Positions 1 to 7,884 of a stretch of DNA of 64,000 nucleotides are shown here, piece by piece (within the stretch, counting starts at the first letter, position 1; each line of letters begins with the position of its first letter). Source of the DNA: Pelomonas nitida. GTDB taxonomy: Bacteria; Pseudomonadota; Gammaproteobacteria; Burkholderiales; Burkholderiaceae_C. Location: positions 1 through 64,000 of the forward strand of contig NZ_JBIGIA010000010.1 of NCBI RefSeq assembly GCF_043555975.1. The letters run 5' to 3'. The notes under the pieces were generated by a model. The model was not told the origin of the DNA. It saw nothing but the letters and a program-made list of their open reading frames with translations, and did not search any database. A program made the translations under genes and the position numbers.

Positions 1-71
1 TTCCGCACCTCGGGCAACAGCGGCTGTATCCGCGACCACAGTGCTGCGCTGACTTCCTTCTTGACTGCCAT
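1..71 (-). pseudogene. 5' end of a transposase gene, IS5-like (cut by window edge)
   Basis: Reading leftwards from an ATG at 71, the frame gives MAVKKEVSAALWSRIQPLLP, then runs off the window. The pattern of a short basic start followed by LWxRIxPLLP is typical of the N-terminus of IS5-family (DUF4096-type) transposases. A GAGGAAG ribosome site lies directly upstream. Only about 23 residues are visible, so it is unknown whether the element is complete beyond the edge. The terminal repeat should lie between 72 and about 125, where the neighbouring hydrolase frame breaks off. The family call rests on this short motif alone. Confidence 0.5.
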
Positions 72-123
72 CTTCCTCAGCGGTTCTTGAACTGAGGCAG
101 ATGATAAGTTTCGTTAGCGGCTC

Positions 124-552
124 TTAGCAGGCCCGAAGCCTAATGCGCTGACTGTCGATGTCCGGGCGCGACCGCAGGTAGGTCACAGCGGCCATGATGT
201 CGCGTGAGACGAGCGGCAGCGATTCGTCGAAGGTGCCGGTGGACGCGCCGAAGCCGCGCTTGTCGTAGCTGAGTGTTGCGATGCCTGCCGTGTGCAGCCG
301 CTGTCGCAGCGCGCCATAACCGCCGCGCCCCCACGGTCCGGCGCCCACGGCGAGCACGACGACCGGCACCCGGGCGGCCACCGGCCCGGCGGCCTGGGGC
401 AGCTCCAGCGTGGCGGCGATACGCACACCGGGCTCGGAGTCGTACGACACCTCCTGCGTCACGATGGCCCAGGCCAGCTGGCTCCACAGCCACAGCAAGG
501 CCGCGATCCCCAGGCGGAGCGGGCTAACGCAGCAACGGGTCGCAGTGTGCAT
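124..552 (-). pseudogene. Alpha/beta hydrolase, 3'-truncated by an insertion element
   Basis: The 142-residue product has a signal-like N-terminus (hydrophobic stretch around residues 10-30, ending in WA) and then the first half of an alpha/beta hydrolase fold. Visible are an oxyanion-type region VVVLAVGAGPWGRGG, the strand-turn LSYDKRGFGAST and the helix DIMAAVTYLRSRPDID. The frame stops just where the nucleophile elbow (GxSxGG) should follow, so the catalytic Ser, Asp and His are all absent and the product cannot be a working hydrolase. The stop is close to the transposase fragment at 1-71, which points to insertion. The start at 552 was chosen because GGAGA lies 4 bases upstream; an in-frame ATG further upstream has no such site. 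Confidence 0.65.
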
Positions 553-699
553 GGAGTCTCCGGGCGCGGCGAGTTTGCCGCATGGGGCGCGCATCATCGC
601 CGCGCAGGCGCTGCTGCGGGGGCGGTGTTACCCCCGAGTCGGCACGACGGCGGCCAGGGGAGGGCGGCTTCAGAATGAGGCGCGTTTTTTGCTGAGTCG

Positions 700-717
700 G
701 GGAATCGCGCCATTCCC
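700..717. promoter_or_regulatory. Inverted repeat GGGAAT-N6-ATTCCC upstream of the TonB receptor
   Basis: A perfect 6-bp dyad with a 6-bp spacer lies 58 bases before the receptor start, in the gap between two divergent genes. Its size and position suit an operator for a dimeric regulator, but no second copy was noticed in the window and the cognate protein is unknown. The rest of the gap (553-774) shows only a T-run at 683-690 and a GAGGTG ribosome site at 761-766. Confidence 0.3.
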
Positions 718-774
718 TAGTCCACCGATTTCACTGATCTGCTGGACTGGCATCCATCTCGAGGTGACCTCACT

Positions 775-3459
775 GTGACAACCGCCGCCCGCTCGCCCCT
801 GTTGCCGCTTGCCGCCGCTCTGTTGTGCTGTTTCGCGCCCGCGCTATGGGCGCAGTCGGCCGCCGGGGACGGTGCGGCGGGCGAAGGCGGGGCGGAGAAG
901 GCCTCGCTCGGGCGGGTCACCGTCACCGGCTCCAACCTGCGCCGCAGTGATGGCGAGACCCCCAGCCCGGTGCAGAAGCTCACTGCGGCCGACATCGCCC
1001 GCACGGGCTACAGCACGCTGGGCGAGGTGCTGCAGCATCTGTCGGCCAACAACATGGGCTCGCTGGGCCAGGCCACGCCGGGCGCTTTCGGTGCCGGTGG
1101 CAGCGGCATCTCGCTGCGCGGCATGACGGTGGGCGCCACGCTGGTGCTGATCGACGGGCACCGCATGGCGCCCTATCCGCTGCCGGACGACGGCCAGCGC
1201 GACTTCGTCGACATCGCTTCCATCCCGGTGGAGGCGGTGGAACGCGTGGAGGTGCTGAAGGATGGCGCGTCGGCCATCTACGGCTCCGACGCGATGGCCG
1301 GGGTCGTCAACGTCATCCTCAAGCGCAGCCACGAAGGCACGCTGTTGCAGGGCGAGATCGGCAGCGCGTCGCGCGGGGACGGGCGCATGGCCAAGGTGTC
1401 GGGCATCCGCGGCTTCGGCAACCTGGACCGCGATGGCGTCGCCGGCTATCTCGCGGCCGGCTTTCGGCGCCAGGGCGCCGTGCGCTTGAGCGACCGCGCG
1501 GCGCTGGGCGGGTCGGACTGGACGCGCTATGGCGGCGAGGACCTGGGCCTGGTGGCCAACCCCGAGCTGCAGGTGGCGCCCGAGACGCGCAGCTACAGCC
1601 TGCTGGGCAAGCTGACCGCGCTGCTGCCGCAGGACTGGACGCTGTCGGCGGCGGCCTCCGTGCTGGGCAGCCGCGCGACGCAGGTGGGGCTGCTGAATTG
1701 GGTATCGCCGGAGGGCGGCATCACGACCTTCGACTTCGGCCCCGGCCATCCCTCGCCGCTGCCCACCGCGTTGAACGGCACCAACGTCATCGACCCGGCC
1801 ACCGGCGCCCCGGTGGACTACGAATTCGGCGAGCTGCCGGCGCAGCGCTCGCGCACGTCGACGCAGTCGCAGCGCGTGGTGGCCGAACTCTCCGGCGGCC
1901 TGGCCGGCTGGGACGTGCAGGCCGCGCTGGGGCTGACGCGCGTGGCCACGCAGCTGACGCTGAAGAACTTCGTCAGCCTGCCGGCATTGCAGGCGGCGCT
2001 GGACGGCGGGCGTTACGTCATCGGCGGCAGCAACAGCGCCGAGGCGCTGGCCAGCCTGACGCCCGAGGGCCGCTCGACGTCCACCAACACGCTGAACTTC
2101 CTGTCGCTGCGCGCCAGCCGCGACCTCGCCCGGCTCGACGGCGGCGCGCTGGCGCTGGGCCTGGGGCTGGACTACATGAAGCGCTCGCTGGATGAGCACT
2201 TTCCCGATGGCTTCGCCAGTGGCGCGCAGGCCAGCAACATCTACGCCTTCGGCGTCGGCAAGCAGACCATCACGGCGGCCTACGTCGAGCTGGCCGCGCC
2301 GTTGACCCGGCAGCTTGAAGTGGACGCCGCCGCGCGGGTGGACCATTACGACACCTACGGCTCCTCGGTGACGCCCAAGGTCGGCGTGAAGTACGTGCCC
2401 GTCAAGGCGCTGACATTGCGCGGCACCTATGCCGGCGGCTTTCGCGCGCCCAACCCGGTGGAGAGCGGCGTCTCGGGCTCCAGCGCCGGCTACCTGCCGC
2501 CACTGGTGGACACGGCGCTGTGCACCCTCGTGAAGCCCGGCCAGCCCTGCGACATCGGCGTGGGCGGCACGCAGCTGCAGCTGCCGGGCAAGGACCTGCG
2601 GCCCGAGAAATCGCGTTCGATGACGCTGGGCTTCGTGTTCGAGCCGTTGCCGGCGATGAACGTGTCGCTGGACTACTACGACATCAAGATCCGCAACCAG
2701 ATCGTGTCCGTCGGGCTGTTCGGGCAGGGGCAGATCAACGACCCCGCCGCCTACGGCACCAAGCTCTACCGCGTGAACAGCCCGACCACGCCCAACGCCG
2801 CGCCCACCAGCGCCGACGACACCATCCTGTACGGCACCTATCCGTTCATCAACCTGGGTAGCGCCCGCACCAGCGGGTTGGACCTGGATCTGCGCCTGGC
2901 GCTGGACGGCGGGGCCTGGGGCCGCTTCACGCCGCAGCTGCAGTGGACGCACATGATCCGCTACACCATCGACCGCGGCCCGGGCCAGGTCTACGAGCTG
3001 GCCGGCACGCATGGCCCCAGCTTCGTCTCCACCAATACCGGCACGCCGCGTGAGCGCGGCGCGCTGTCGCTGAACTGGGCACGCGGCCCCGTCGAGCTGA
3101 CCGGCACGCTGAACTACCTCAGCGGCCTGCGCGTGGAAGACGCCAGCTACAACCTGCCGGACTGCGCGTCTGCGCTCTCCACGGTGTTCCCGAACGGGCT
3201 GCCGGCAGGCGGCTCGCCGTTGTGCCGCGTGCCGTCGTTCACGACCGTCAACCTCAGCGGCAGCTGGCAGGTCGGCCCGGGCCTGAGCCTGCGGGCGGCG
3301 GTGACCAACGTGTTCGACCGCCGCGCGCCCGTTGACGCCTTCGCGTCGGGCTCCACGGGCGGGGGCGTGTCGTCGGGTGGTGCGCACTACAACCCGTCGC
3401 TGCATCAGGAGGGGGCCGTCGGCCGCTACCTGACGCTCGGGTTGAGCTACCGGTTCTGA
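775..3459 (+). CDS. TonB-dependent outer-membrane receptor
   Basis: The 894-residue product fits a TonB-dependent receptor that imports a ligand across the outer membrane using energy from TonB-ExbB-ExbD. A signal peptide (about residues 1-26, ending ALWA|Q) is followed by the TonB-box region VTVTGSNLRR, a plug domain to about residue 180 with the conserved LRGMTVGATLVLIDGHR and DGASAIYGSDAMAGVVN motifs, and a long beta-barrel ending in the terminal aromatic signature SYRF. The size and plug motifs resemble receptors for carbohydrates or peptides more than siderophore receptors, but the ligand cannot be read from the sequence. The start is GTG at 775, fixed by GAGGTG 8 bases upstream. No partner genes lie beside it, although a TonB-like protein is encoded at 35943-37535. 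Confidence 0.9.
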   Translation: MTTAARSPLLPLAAALLCCFAPALWAQSAAGDGAAGEGGAEKASLGRVTVTGSNLRRSDGETPSPVQKLTAADIARTGYSTLGEVLQHLSANNMGSLGQATPGAFGAGGSGISLRGMTVGATLVLIDGHRMAPYPLPDDGQRDFVDIASIPVEAVERVEVLKDGASAIYGSDAMAGVVNVILKRSHEGTLLQGEIGSASRGDGRMAKVSGIRGFGNLDRDGVAGYLAAGFRRQGAVRLSDRAALGGSDWTRYGGEDLGLVANPELQVAPETRSYSLLGKLTALLPQDWTLSAAASVLGSRATQVGLLNWVSPEGGITTFDFGPGHPSPLPTALNGTNVIDPATGAPVDYEFGELPAQRSRTSTQSQRVVAELSGGLAGWDVQAALGLTRVATQLTLKNFVSLPALQAALDGGRYVIGGSNSAEALASLTPEGRSTSTNTLNFLSLRASRDLARLDGGALALGLGLDYMKRSLDEHFPDGFASGAQASNIYAFGVGKQTITAAYVELAAPLTRQLEVDAAARVDHYDTYGSSVTPKVGVKYVPVKALTLRGTYAGGFRAPNPVESGVSGSSAGYLPPLVDTALCTLVKPGQPCDIGVGGTQLQLPGKDLRPEKSRSMTLGFVFEPLPAMNVSLDYYDIKIRNQIVSVGLFGQGQINDPAAYGTKLYRVNSPTTPNAAPTSADDTILYGTYPFINLGSARTSGLDLDLRLALDGGAWGRFTPQLQWTHMIRYTIDRGPGQVYELAGTHGPSFVSTNTGTPRERGALSLNWARGPVELTGTLNYLSGLRVEDASYNLPDCASALSTVFPNGLPAGGSPLCRVPSFTTVNLSGSWQVGPGLSLRAAVTNVFDRRAPVDAFASGSTGGGVSSGGAHYNPSLHQEGAVGRYLTLGLSYRF

Positions 3460-3700
3460 GCGCCGCCGCGCCGGTGAGCGTTGGCGCGCGACAACGCGGC
3501 GCGCGCGTTGGGCTTGCGCGCGTTCGCTAACGCCCTCATCATTCGCGCCCTTGCTGAAGGCGCCCACGACAGCGCCCGCAAATCGGAGATCCCTGCTATG
3601 TCCTCCCTGTTCATATCGACCATCGACTGAACACGGTTCCCGAGCCCCGGCTGAACCGTGTCTGTTCCCAGATACGGCCTCAGACCGCGTGGCGTGCAAA

Positions 3701-3734
3701 GCCCCGCTGCCCATGAGCCGGGGCTTTTGCTTTT
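3701..3734 (+). terminator. Rho-independent terminator-like hairpin
   Basis: GCCCCG (3701-3706) pairs with CGGGGC (3719-3724) and is followed by TTTTGCTTTT. It lies 240 bases after the receptor stop and only 11 bases before the start of the next small gene. It may end the receptor transcript or act as an attenuator in a leader of the small gene and the AAA-peptidase gene. The remaining gap, 3460-3700, holds nothing I recognise. Confidence 0.55.
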
Positions 3735-3744
3735 CGGAAACCGA

Positions 3745-3987
3745 ATGAGTGACCAACTCCGTTCCCGCGCCCTCCAGGAGGGGCGGGTCAAGGCCTTGCG
3801 CCGCATGAAACAGCCGATGACCCTGGTGATCGAAGCCAGCGTCGGTGCGCGCGACCCTGTGGCCAGGGCGCTCGCCCATCGCGGCTCGCGCGGCGCCGGC
3901 CAACATATCCAGAGCCGCGGTGCCCAGCGCCGCGCTGACCGCATGGCGCTGCAGGCGCTGATGCGACGAAAGGATTGGGATGAGTGA
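3745..3987 (+). CDS. Small basic hypothetical protein, translationally coupled to the AAA-M41 gene
   Basis: The 80-residue product begins MSDQLRSRALQEGRVKALRR and is rich in arginine (about 16 Arg) with no membrane segment or cysteine. I do not recognise a family. Its stop overlaps the start of the AAA-peptidase gene in ATGAGTGA, an 8-base overlap that indicates co-translation. This makes it a candidate partner, adaptor or regulator of that protease; that role is inference only. A weak GGAAA site lies 4 bases before the ATG. The frame stays open upstream to 3658, but that extension crosses the terminator-like hairpin, so the 3745 start is preferred. Confidence 0.55.
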   Translation: MSDQLRSRALQEGRVKALRRMKQPMTLVIEASVGARDPVARALAHRGSRGAGQHIQSRGAQRRADRMALQALMRRKDWDE

Positions 3988-5884
3988 TTCCCAGACAAAC
4001 CTGCGCGACCAGTTGGCGCAGAAAAACCAGCAGCTGCAGAACGTGGCCGCCCAGCTCAAGACCGAGCTGTTCGGCATCGACGCCATCATCGACCGCGCCA
4101 TCGACGCCGTGCGGGCCTGGTATGTGCTGCCGGAGCTGGTGACGCGCCCGGTCATCGTCTGCCTGTGGGGCCTGACCGGCACCGGCAAGACCCAGCTCGT
4201 GCGGCGCCTGGCGCAGCTGCTGGGCTTCTACGATCGATTCGTGGAAGTGCAGATGGACGGCTTCTCCAACGGCGCGGGCTGGCGCGGCGCGCAGAGCATC
4301 TCGGGCATGCTGGCCGAGTCGGGCGTGCGCGAGGGCGAGCCGGGCATCCTCGCGCTGGACGAGTTCCAGCGTTTTCGCACCATCGACGTCAAGCGCAGCG
4401 AGCTGCGCGTCGAGCGCTACCAGGACGTCTGGGCCTTGTTGTCCGATGGCCGCCTGCCGCCGGCGCTCTCGCTGCTGGGTGACATCGAGGCCTCCATCGC
4501 CGAGGCGGCCTTTGACGCCGAGCGCGCCGACGCCGACGAGGTCAAGCGCCGCTTCAAGCTGCGGCCGTGGGAGGCGCAGGAGCTGCAGCGCAACCTCAAG
4601 CTCGATGAACCCTTGCTGGAGATCATGGCGTGGACGCCGGAGCAGATCCAGCAGCGGCTGCGCGCCTTCCGCGAGGAGGGCCAGCAGCAGTGGGACACCG
4701 ACTACACCCGGCTGCTCGTCTTCGTCTGCGGCAACCTCGACGAGATGTACGAGGACCTCGCCACCAGCGTGGACGACTGCGACAGTGACGCCGACATCTT
4801 CCATGCGCTGACGGCCAAGCTCAGCGTCATCGATGTGAAGCAGGCGCTCAACAAGCGGTTCAAGCCCGAGCAGGTGGCGCGCCTGGGCAACGAGCACATC
4901 GTCTACCCGTCGCTGTCGCGGCAGGCCTATGAGCAGCTCATCGCGCAGGGCAGCGCCCGCTACGTGCGCGAGACCGAAGCCCGCTGCGGGCTGCGCTTCG
5001 AGCTGGCGGCCAGCGTGCGCGAGCAGATCTACGCCAACGCCGTGTTCCCCGCGCAAGGTACGCGCCCGCTGTTCTCGTCACTGCACGGCATCCTGGGCGC
5101 GGGCCTGGCCAAGGCGGCGCTATGGGCGCTGGCGCAGGGGGCCGACCCGGGCGACCTGGTGGGCCTGGCGGCCGATGGCCGCAGCCTCGTCGCCCACTGG
5201 CGCGGGCAGTCGCAGGCCATCGCCGTGCCGTTCGAGATCAGCCGGCTGCGCCAGCGCAACAACGCCGACTTCCGCGCGCTGCTGGCCGTGCACGAGGCCG
5301 GCCACGGGCTGGTGCACGCACTCCTGTTCGGGCGGGCGCCGCGGGAGATCAAGATCCACGTCGCGAGCTTCGAGGGGGGCTACAACACCTACACGTCGCG
5401 CAAGGTGTGGTCGCGCCAGAACCTGGAGGACGCCATCTGCACCAGCCTCGCCGGCCGGGCGGCGGAGCTGCTGGTGTTCGGGCCTGCGATGAGCTCCAGC
5501 GGCGCCGAGAGCGACTTGCGCAAGGCCACCGAGACGGCCGCGCGCATGTGGCGGCACACCGGGCACGGCGAACGCATCGGGCGCTGCGACGTGTCGTCCG
5601 AGAGCGGCGAACACCTGCTGACCGATGTCGAGGCCACCAACGCGCCCGTCGAGGCGCTGCTGCAGGCCGAGCACGGCCGCGCGACGCGCCTGCTGGCGGA
5701 TCACCGTGATGCGCTGCTGGCGCTGGTGGACGAGCTCATGGCTCAAGGCCAGGTCACGCCGACGCGTTTCGCCCAGGTGACCGGACTGACGCTGGACCGG
5801 CCGGCGGAGGCGCTGGATGCCTATGCGCAGCGACTCGCCGAGTTCCGTGACGCCGACAACGCGGTGGCGCGGTTGAGGGCGTAG
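3980..5884 (+). CDS. AAA+ ATPase fused to an FtsH-type M41 zinc peptidase, soluble
   Basis: This 634-residue protein joins two modules. Residues about 45-340 are an AAA+ domain with Walker A GLTGTGKT (K70), Walker B ILALDEF (D127, E128), sensor-1 segment LVFVCGN and an arginine-finger-like RFKPEQVARLG, close in style to the Clp/Hsp100 clade. Residues about 430-610 resemble the FtsH peptidase: the zinc helix HEAGH (H438, E439, H442) and SSGAESDLRKAT, where D512 matches the third zinc ligand of FtsH. Unlike FtsH there is no N-terminal membrane anchor, and the AAA type differs. It probably unfolds and degrades cytoplasmic substrates; these are unknown. AAAGGA lies 5 bases before the ATG. A segment of about 90 residues (340-430) between the modules has no recognised domain. 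Confidence 0.8.
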   Translation: MSDSQTNLRDQLAQKNQQLQNVAAQLKTELFGIDAIIDRAIDAVRAWYVLPELVTRPVIVCLWGLTGTGKTQLVRRLAQLLGFYDRFVEVQMDGFSNGAGWRGAQSISGMLAESGVREGEPGILALDEFQRFRTIDVKRSELRVERYQDVWALLSDGRLPPALSLLGDIEASIAEAAFDAERADADEVKRRFKLRPWEAQELQRNLKLDEPLLEIMAWTPEQIQQRLRAFREEGQQQWDTDYTRLLVFVCGNLDEMYEDLATSVDDCDSDADIFHALTAKLSVIDVKQALNKRFKPEQVARLGNEHIVYPSLSRQAYEQLIAQGSARYVRETEARCGLRFELAASVREQIYANAVFPAQGTRPLFSSLHGILGAGLAKAALWALAQGADPGDLVGLAADGRSLVAHWRGQSQAIAVPFEISRLRQRNNADFRALLAVHEAGHGLVHALLFGRAPREIKIHVASFEGGYNTYTSRKVWSRQNLEDAICTSLAGRAAELLVFGPAMSSSGAESDLRKATETAARMWRHTGHGERIGRCDVSSESGEHLLTDVEATNAPVEALLQAEHGRATRLLADHRDALLALVDELMAQGQVTPTRFAQVTGLTLDRPAEALDAYAQRLAEFRDADNAVARLRA

Positions 5885-5929
5885 CCGGTGGCGTGGAAGG
5901 CGGCCAGCGCTGGGCTGGTCATGCGGGTG

Positions 5930-6763
5930 TCAGAGCTCAGGCAGGGGCGGATGATCGCCCGCGTGCGCCAGGTGGCTGACCAGCGGCAGCCCGGGCCCCC
6001 AGGCGTGGATCAACCAGCCCGCAGGCTCCTGCGTGATGGCCAGCGGGGCGTCGGTGGCCAGCTCCAGCGCCACCTGGTGTGCCGGTGACGGTGCGCTCAG
6101 CGCCGCCGCATGGGCCACCTGGCCGAGCGTGAGCCGGTGCAGATGGCCGCAGGCGACACGGCGCACGTGGGGGTGGCGGGCGATCAGCGCCTCGAAGCCG
6201 GCGAGGCCGTGCTGCAGCGACATGTGATCCATGACGGCCAGGCCCGTGGCATGCGGCGGGTGGTGCAGGGCCACGAGCGTGGGCACGTCGGGCCGCGCGG
6301 CGAGCAGGGCGTCGGCCTGGGAAAGGCGGGCCTCGTCGAAGCCACCCTCGGGGCGGCCCGGCAGCACGCTGTCCAGCACCACCAGGCGCAGCGGGCCGGG
6401 CAGGTCCAGCGCGTACTGGATGGCCGTCGCGCCGGGCTCGCCGCAGTGCACCTGGGGCAGCCCGGCGAAGGCGGCCTGCAGCGGCGCGCGCGCGTCGTGG
6501 TTGCCGGGGACGAGCGCCAGCGGCAGGCCGGCGTCGATCAGCGGCTGCAGCAGCTCGCGCAGTTGCGCGTACTCGGCCGGGTGGCCGGCGTCGACGAGGT
6601 CGCCGGTGATGAGCACGGCCACCGGCCGGGGGCGCAGCTGCAGCACGCGCTCGACGGCGTGGCGCAGGGCGGCGGCGGTGTCCACCCGGCCCGAGATCAG
6701 CCGGCCGGGGTGGGTGATGTGGGTGTCGCTGAGCTGGACCAGCAGATAGGGCGTCGCGTCCAT
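5930..6763 (-). CDS. cpdA: Calcineurin-like phosphodiesterase, CpdA type
   Basis: The 277-residue protein has the full set of metallophosphoesterase motifs: DTH (D13, H15), GD (D55), GNHD (N88, H89), a HHPP segment and CGHLH near the C-terminus. This arrangement is that of class III cyclic-nucleotide phosphodiesterases, which hydrolyse cAMP at a two-metal site in the cytoplasm; related proteins act on other phosphodiesters, so the substrate is inferred. The start at 6763 (MDATPYLLVQLSD) is chosen because it places the first strand at the usual position; an in-frame upstream extension would run into the repeat array next to arginase. It is convergent with the AAA-peptidase gene, with a 45-base gap. 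Confidence 0.8.
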   Translation of the reverse strand: MDATPYLLVQLSDTHITHPGRLISGRVDTAAALRHAVERVLQLRPRPVAVLITGDLVDAGHPAEYAQLRELLQPLIDAGLPLALVPGNHDARAPLQAAFAGLPQVHCGEPGATAIQYALDLPGPLRLVVLDSVLPGRPEGGFDEARLSQADALLAARPDVPTLVALHHPPHATGLAVMDHMSLQHGLAGFEALIARHPHVRRVACGHLHRLTLGQVAHAAALSAPSPAHQVALELATDAPLAITQEPAGWLIHAWGPGLPLVSHLAHAGDHPPLPEL

Positions 6764-6812
6764 GGGGCGCGACTCTAACGTCGTGTTCGCGGGTTTCGGC
6801 GCGCGGGAAGCG

Positions 6813-6990
6813 GGAAAACTTACTTCCTCATCAAGCGGCCCCTGCCGCCAGGGGCAGCAGGGCAAGCTCATTTCCTCATCAAGGTGCTCTTGCCGTCTGC
6901 GTCAGCAGGGCAAGCTCATTTCCTCATCAAGGTGCTCTTGCCGTCTGCGTCAGCAGGGCAAGCTCATTTCCTCATCAAGGTGCTCTTGCC
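6813..6990. repeat. 48-bp tandem repeat, about 3.7 copies, covering the arginase stop codon
   Basis: Units start near 6813, 6861, 6909 and 6957. The second and third units are essentially identical; the first is degenerate, and the fourth keeps about 34 bases before passing into unique arginase coding sequence. Read on the minus strand each good unit contains the codons for GKSTLMRK and a stop, so the array is a tandem duplication of the last codons of arginase plus its flank. Each unit carries GGCAAG and CTTGCC in inverted orientation (a stem with a 20-21-base loop), so the transcript can form a row of hairpins after the stop. It separates arginase from the phosphodiesterase gene. Confidence 0.9.
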
Positions 6991-7884
6991 AAACAGCGAC
7001 TCGATGAGGTCCACCGCCACGAGGGCGGTCTTGTTGCGCTCGTCCAGCGCCGGGTTCAGCTCCATGACGTCCAGCGACGCCAGTCGGCCTGTGTCGTGGA
7101 TCATCTCCATGCACAGATGGGCTTCGCGGTAGGTCGGGCCGCCCGGCACGGTGGTGCCGACGCCGGGCGCCATGACGGGGTCGAGGAAGTCGACGTCGAA
7201 GCTGACGTGCAGGTGGGTGTTGTCGTCCAGCGTCGCGAGCGCCAGCTCCATCGTGTGGCGCATGCCCATCTCGTCGATGAAGCGCATGTCGAAGACCTCC
7301 AGGTCCTGCTCATGCACGAAACGGCGCTCGCCTTCGTCCACGCTGCGGATGCCGATCTGGCGCACCCACTTCGCTTGAATGGCCGGCACATGGCCGCCGA
7401 TCTCGATGAGCTCCTGGGGGCCGAAGCCGCACAGGCAGGCCACCGGCATGCCGTGGATGTTGCCGCTGGGGGTCAGCGCGCTGGTGTTGAAGTCGGCATG
7501 GGCGTCGAGCCACAGCACGCGCAGCTTCTTGCCGACATCGCGGCAATGGTGGGCCACGGCGGCGATGGAGCCCAGGCCCAGGCAGTGGTCGCCACCCAGC
7601 AGGATGGGCATGCGGCCGGTCTTGAGCTCGCTGTAGACGGCGTCATGCACGGCCCGGTTCCAGGCGACGACTTCGTCGAGGTGGCGGTAGCCATCCACCG
7701 GCGGCAGCCAGGGGTTGGACGGGCCGGCAAGGTTGCCGCGGTCCAGCACGTCGACGCCGCGGCCGCGCAGCGCTTCGCGCAGGCCGGCGACGCGGATGGC
7801 CTCGGGGCCCATGCCGGCGCCGCGCGCGCCAGCGCCGACGTCGGTGGGCGCGCCGATCAGGGAAACATTGCGCAGTGAGGTCAT
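6964..7884 (-). CDS. rocF: Arginase
   Basis: The 306-residue product is an arginase of the usual bacterial length, hydrolysing L-arginine to L-ornithine and urea. All manganese-binding motifs are present: GGDH (H100), DAHAD (D127, H129, D131) and SFDVDFLDP (D230, D232), followed by the VMELNPALDE segment. The NIHGMP substrate loop favours arginase over agmatinase (inference). Its ATG overlaps the stop of the upstream LOG-like gene by 4 bases (ATGA), so the two are probably co-translated. The last eight codons lie inside a 48-bp tandem repeat that duplicates this gene end, so the C-terminus may vary between strains. Confidence 0.92.
   Translation of the reverse strand: MTSLRNVSLIGAPTDVGAGARGAGMGPEAIRVAGLREALRGRGVDVLDRGNLAGPSNPWLPPVDGYRHLDEVVAWNRAVHDAVYSELKTGRMPILLGGDHCLGLGSIAAVAHHCRDVGKKLRVLWLDAHADFNTSALTPSGNIHGMPVACLCGFGPQELIEIGGHVPAIQAKWVRQIGIRSVDEGERRFVHEQDLEVFDMRFIDEMGMRHTMELALATLDDNTHLHVSFDVDFLDPVMAPGVGTTVPGGPTYREAHLCMEMIHDTGRLASLDVMELNPALDERNKTALVAVDLIESLFGKSTLMRK

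Noticed and set aside
844..4188. A long open frame on the minus strand opposite the TonB receptor
   Set aside because: It is the antisense shadow of strongly GC-biased coding sequence: the receptor and AAA motifs are on the plus strand, and the translation is low-complexity Arg/Ala/His/Gln without any motif.
6813..6990. Possible CRISPR array
   Set aside because: The 48-bp units are contiguous without unique spacers, encode the arginase end, and no cas gene is near.
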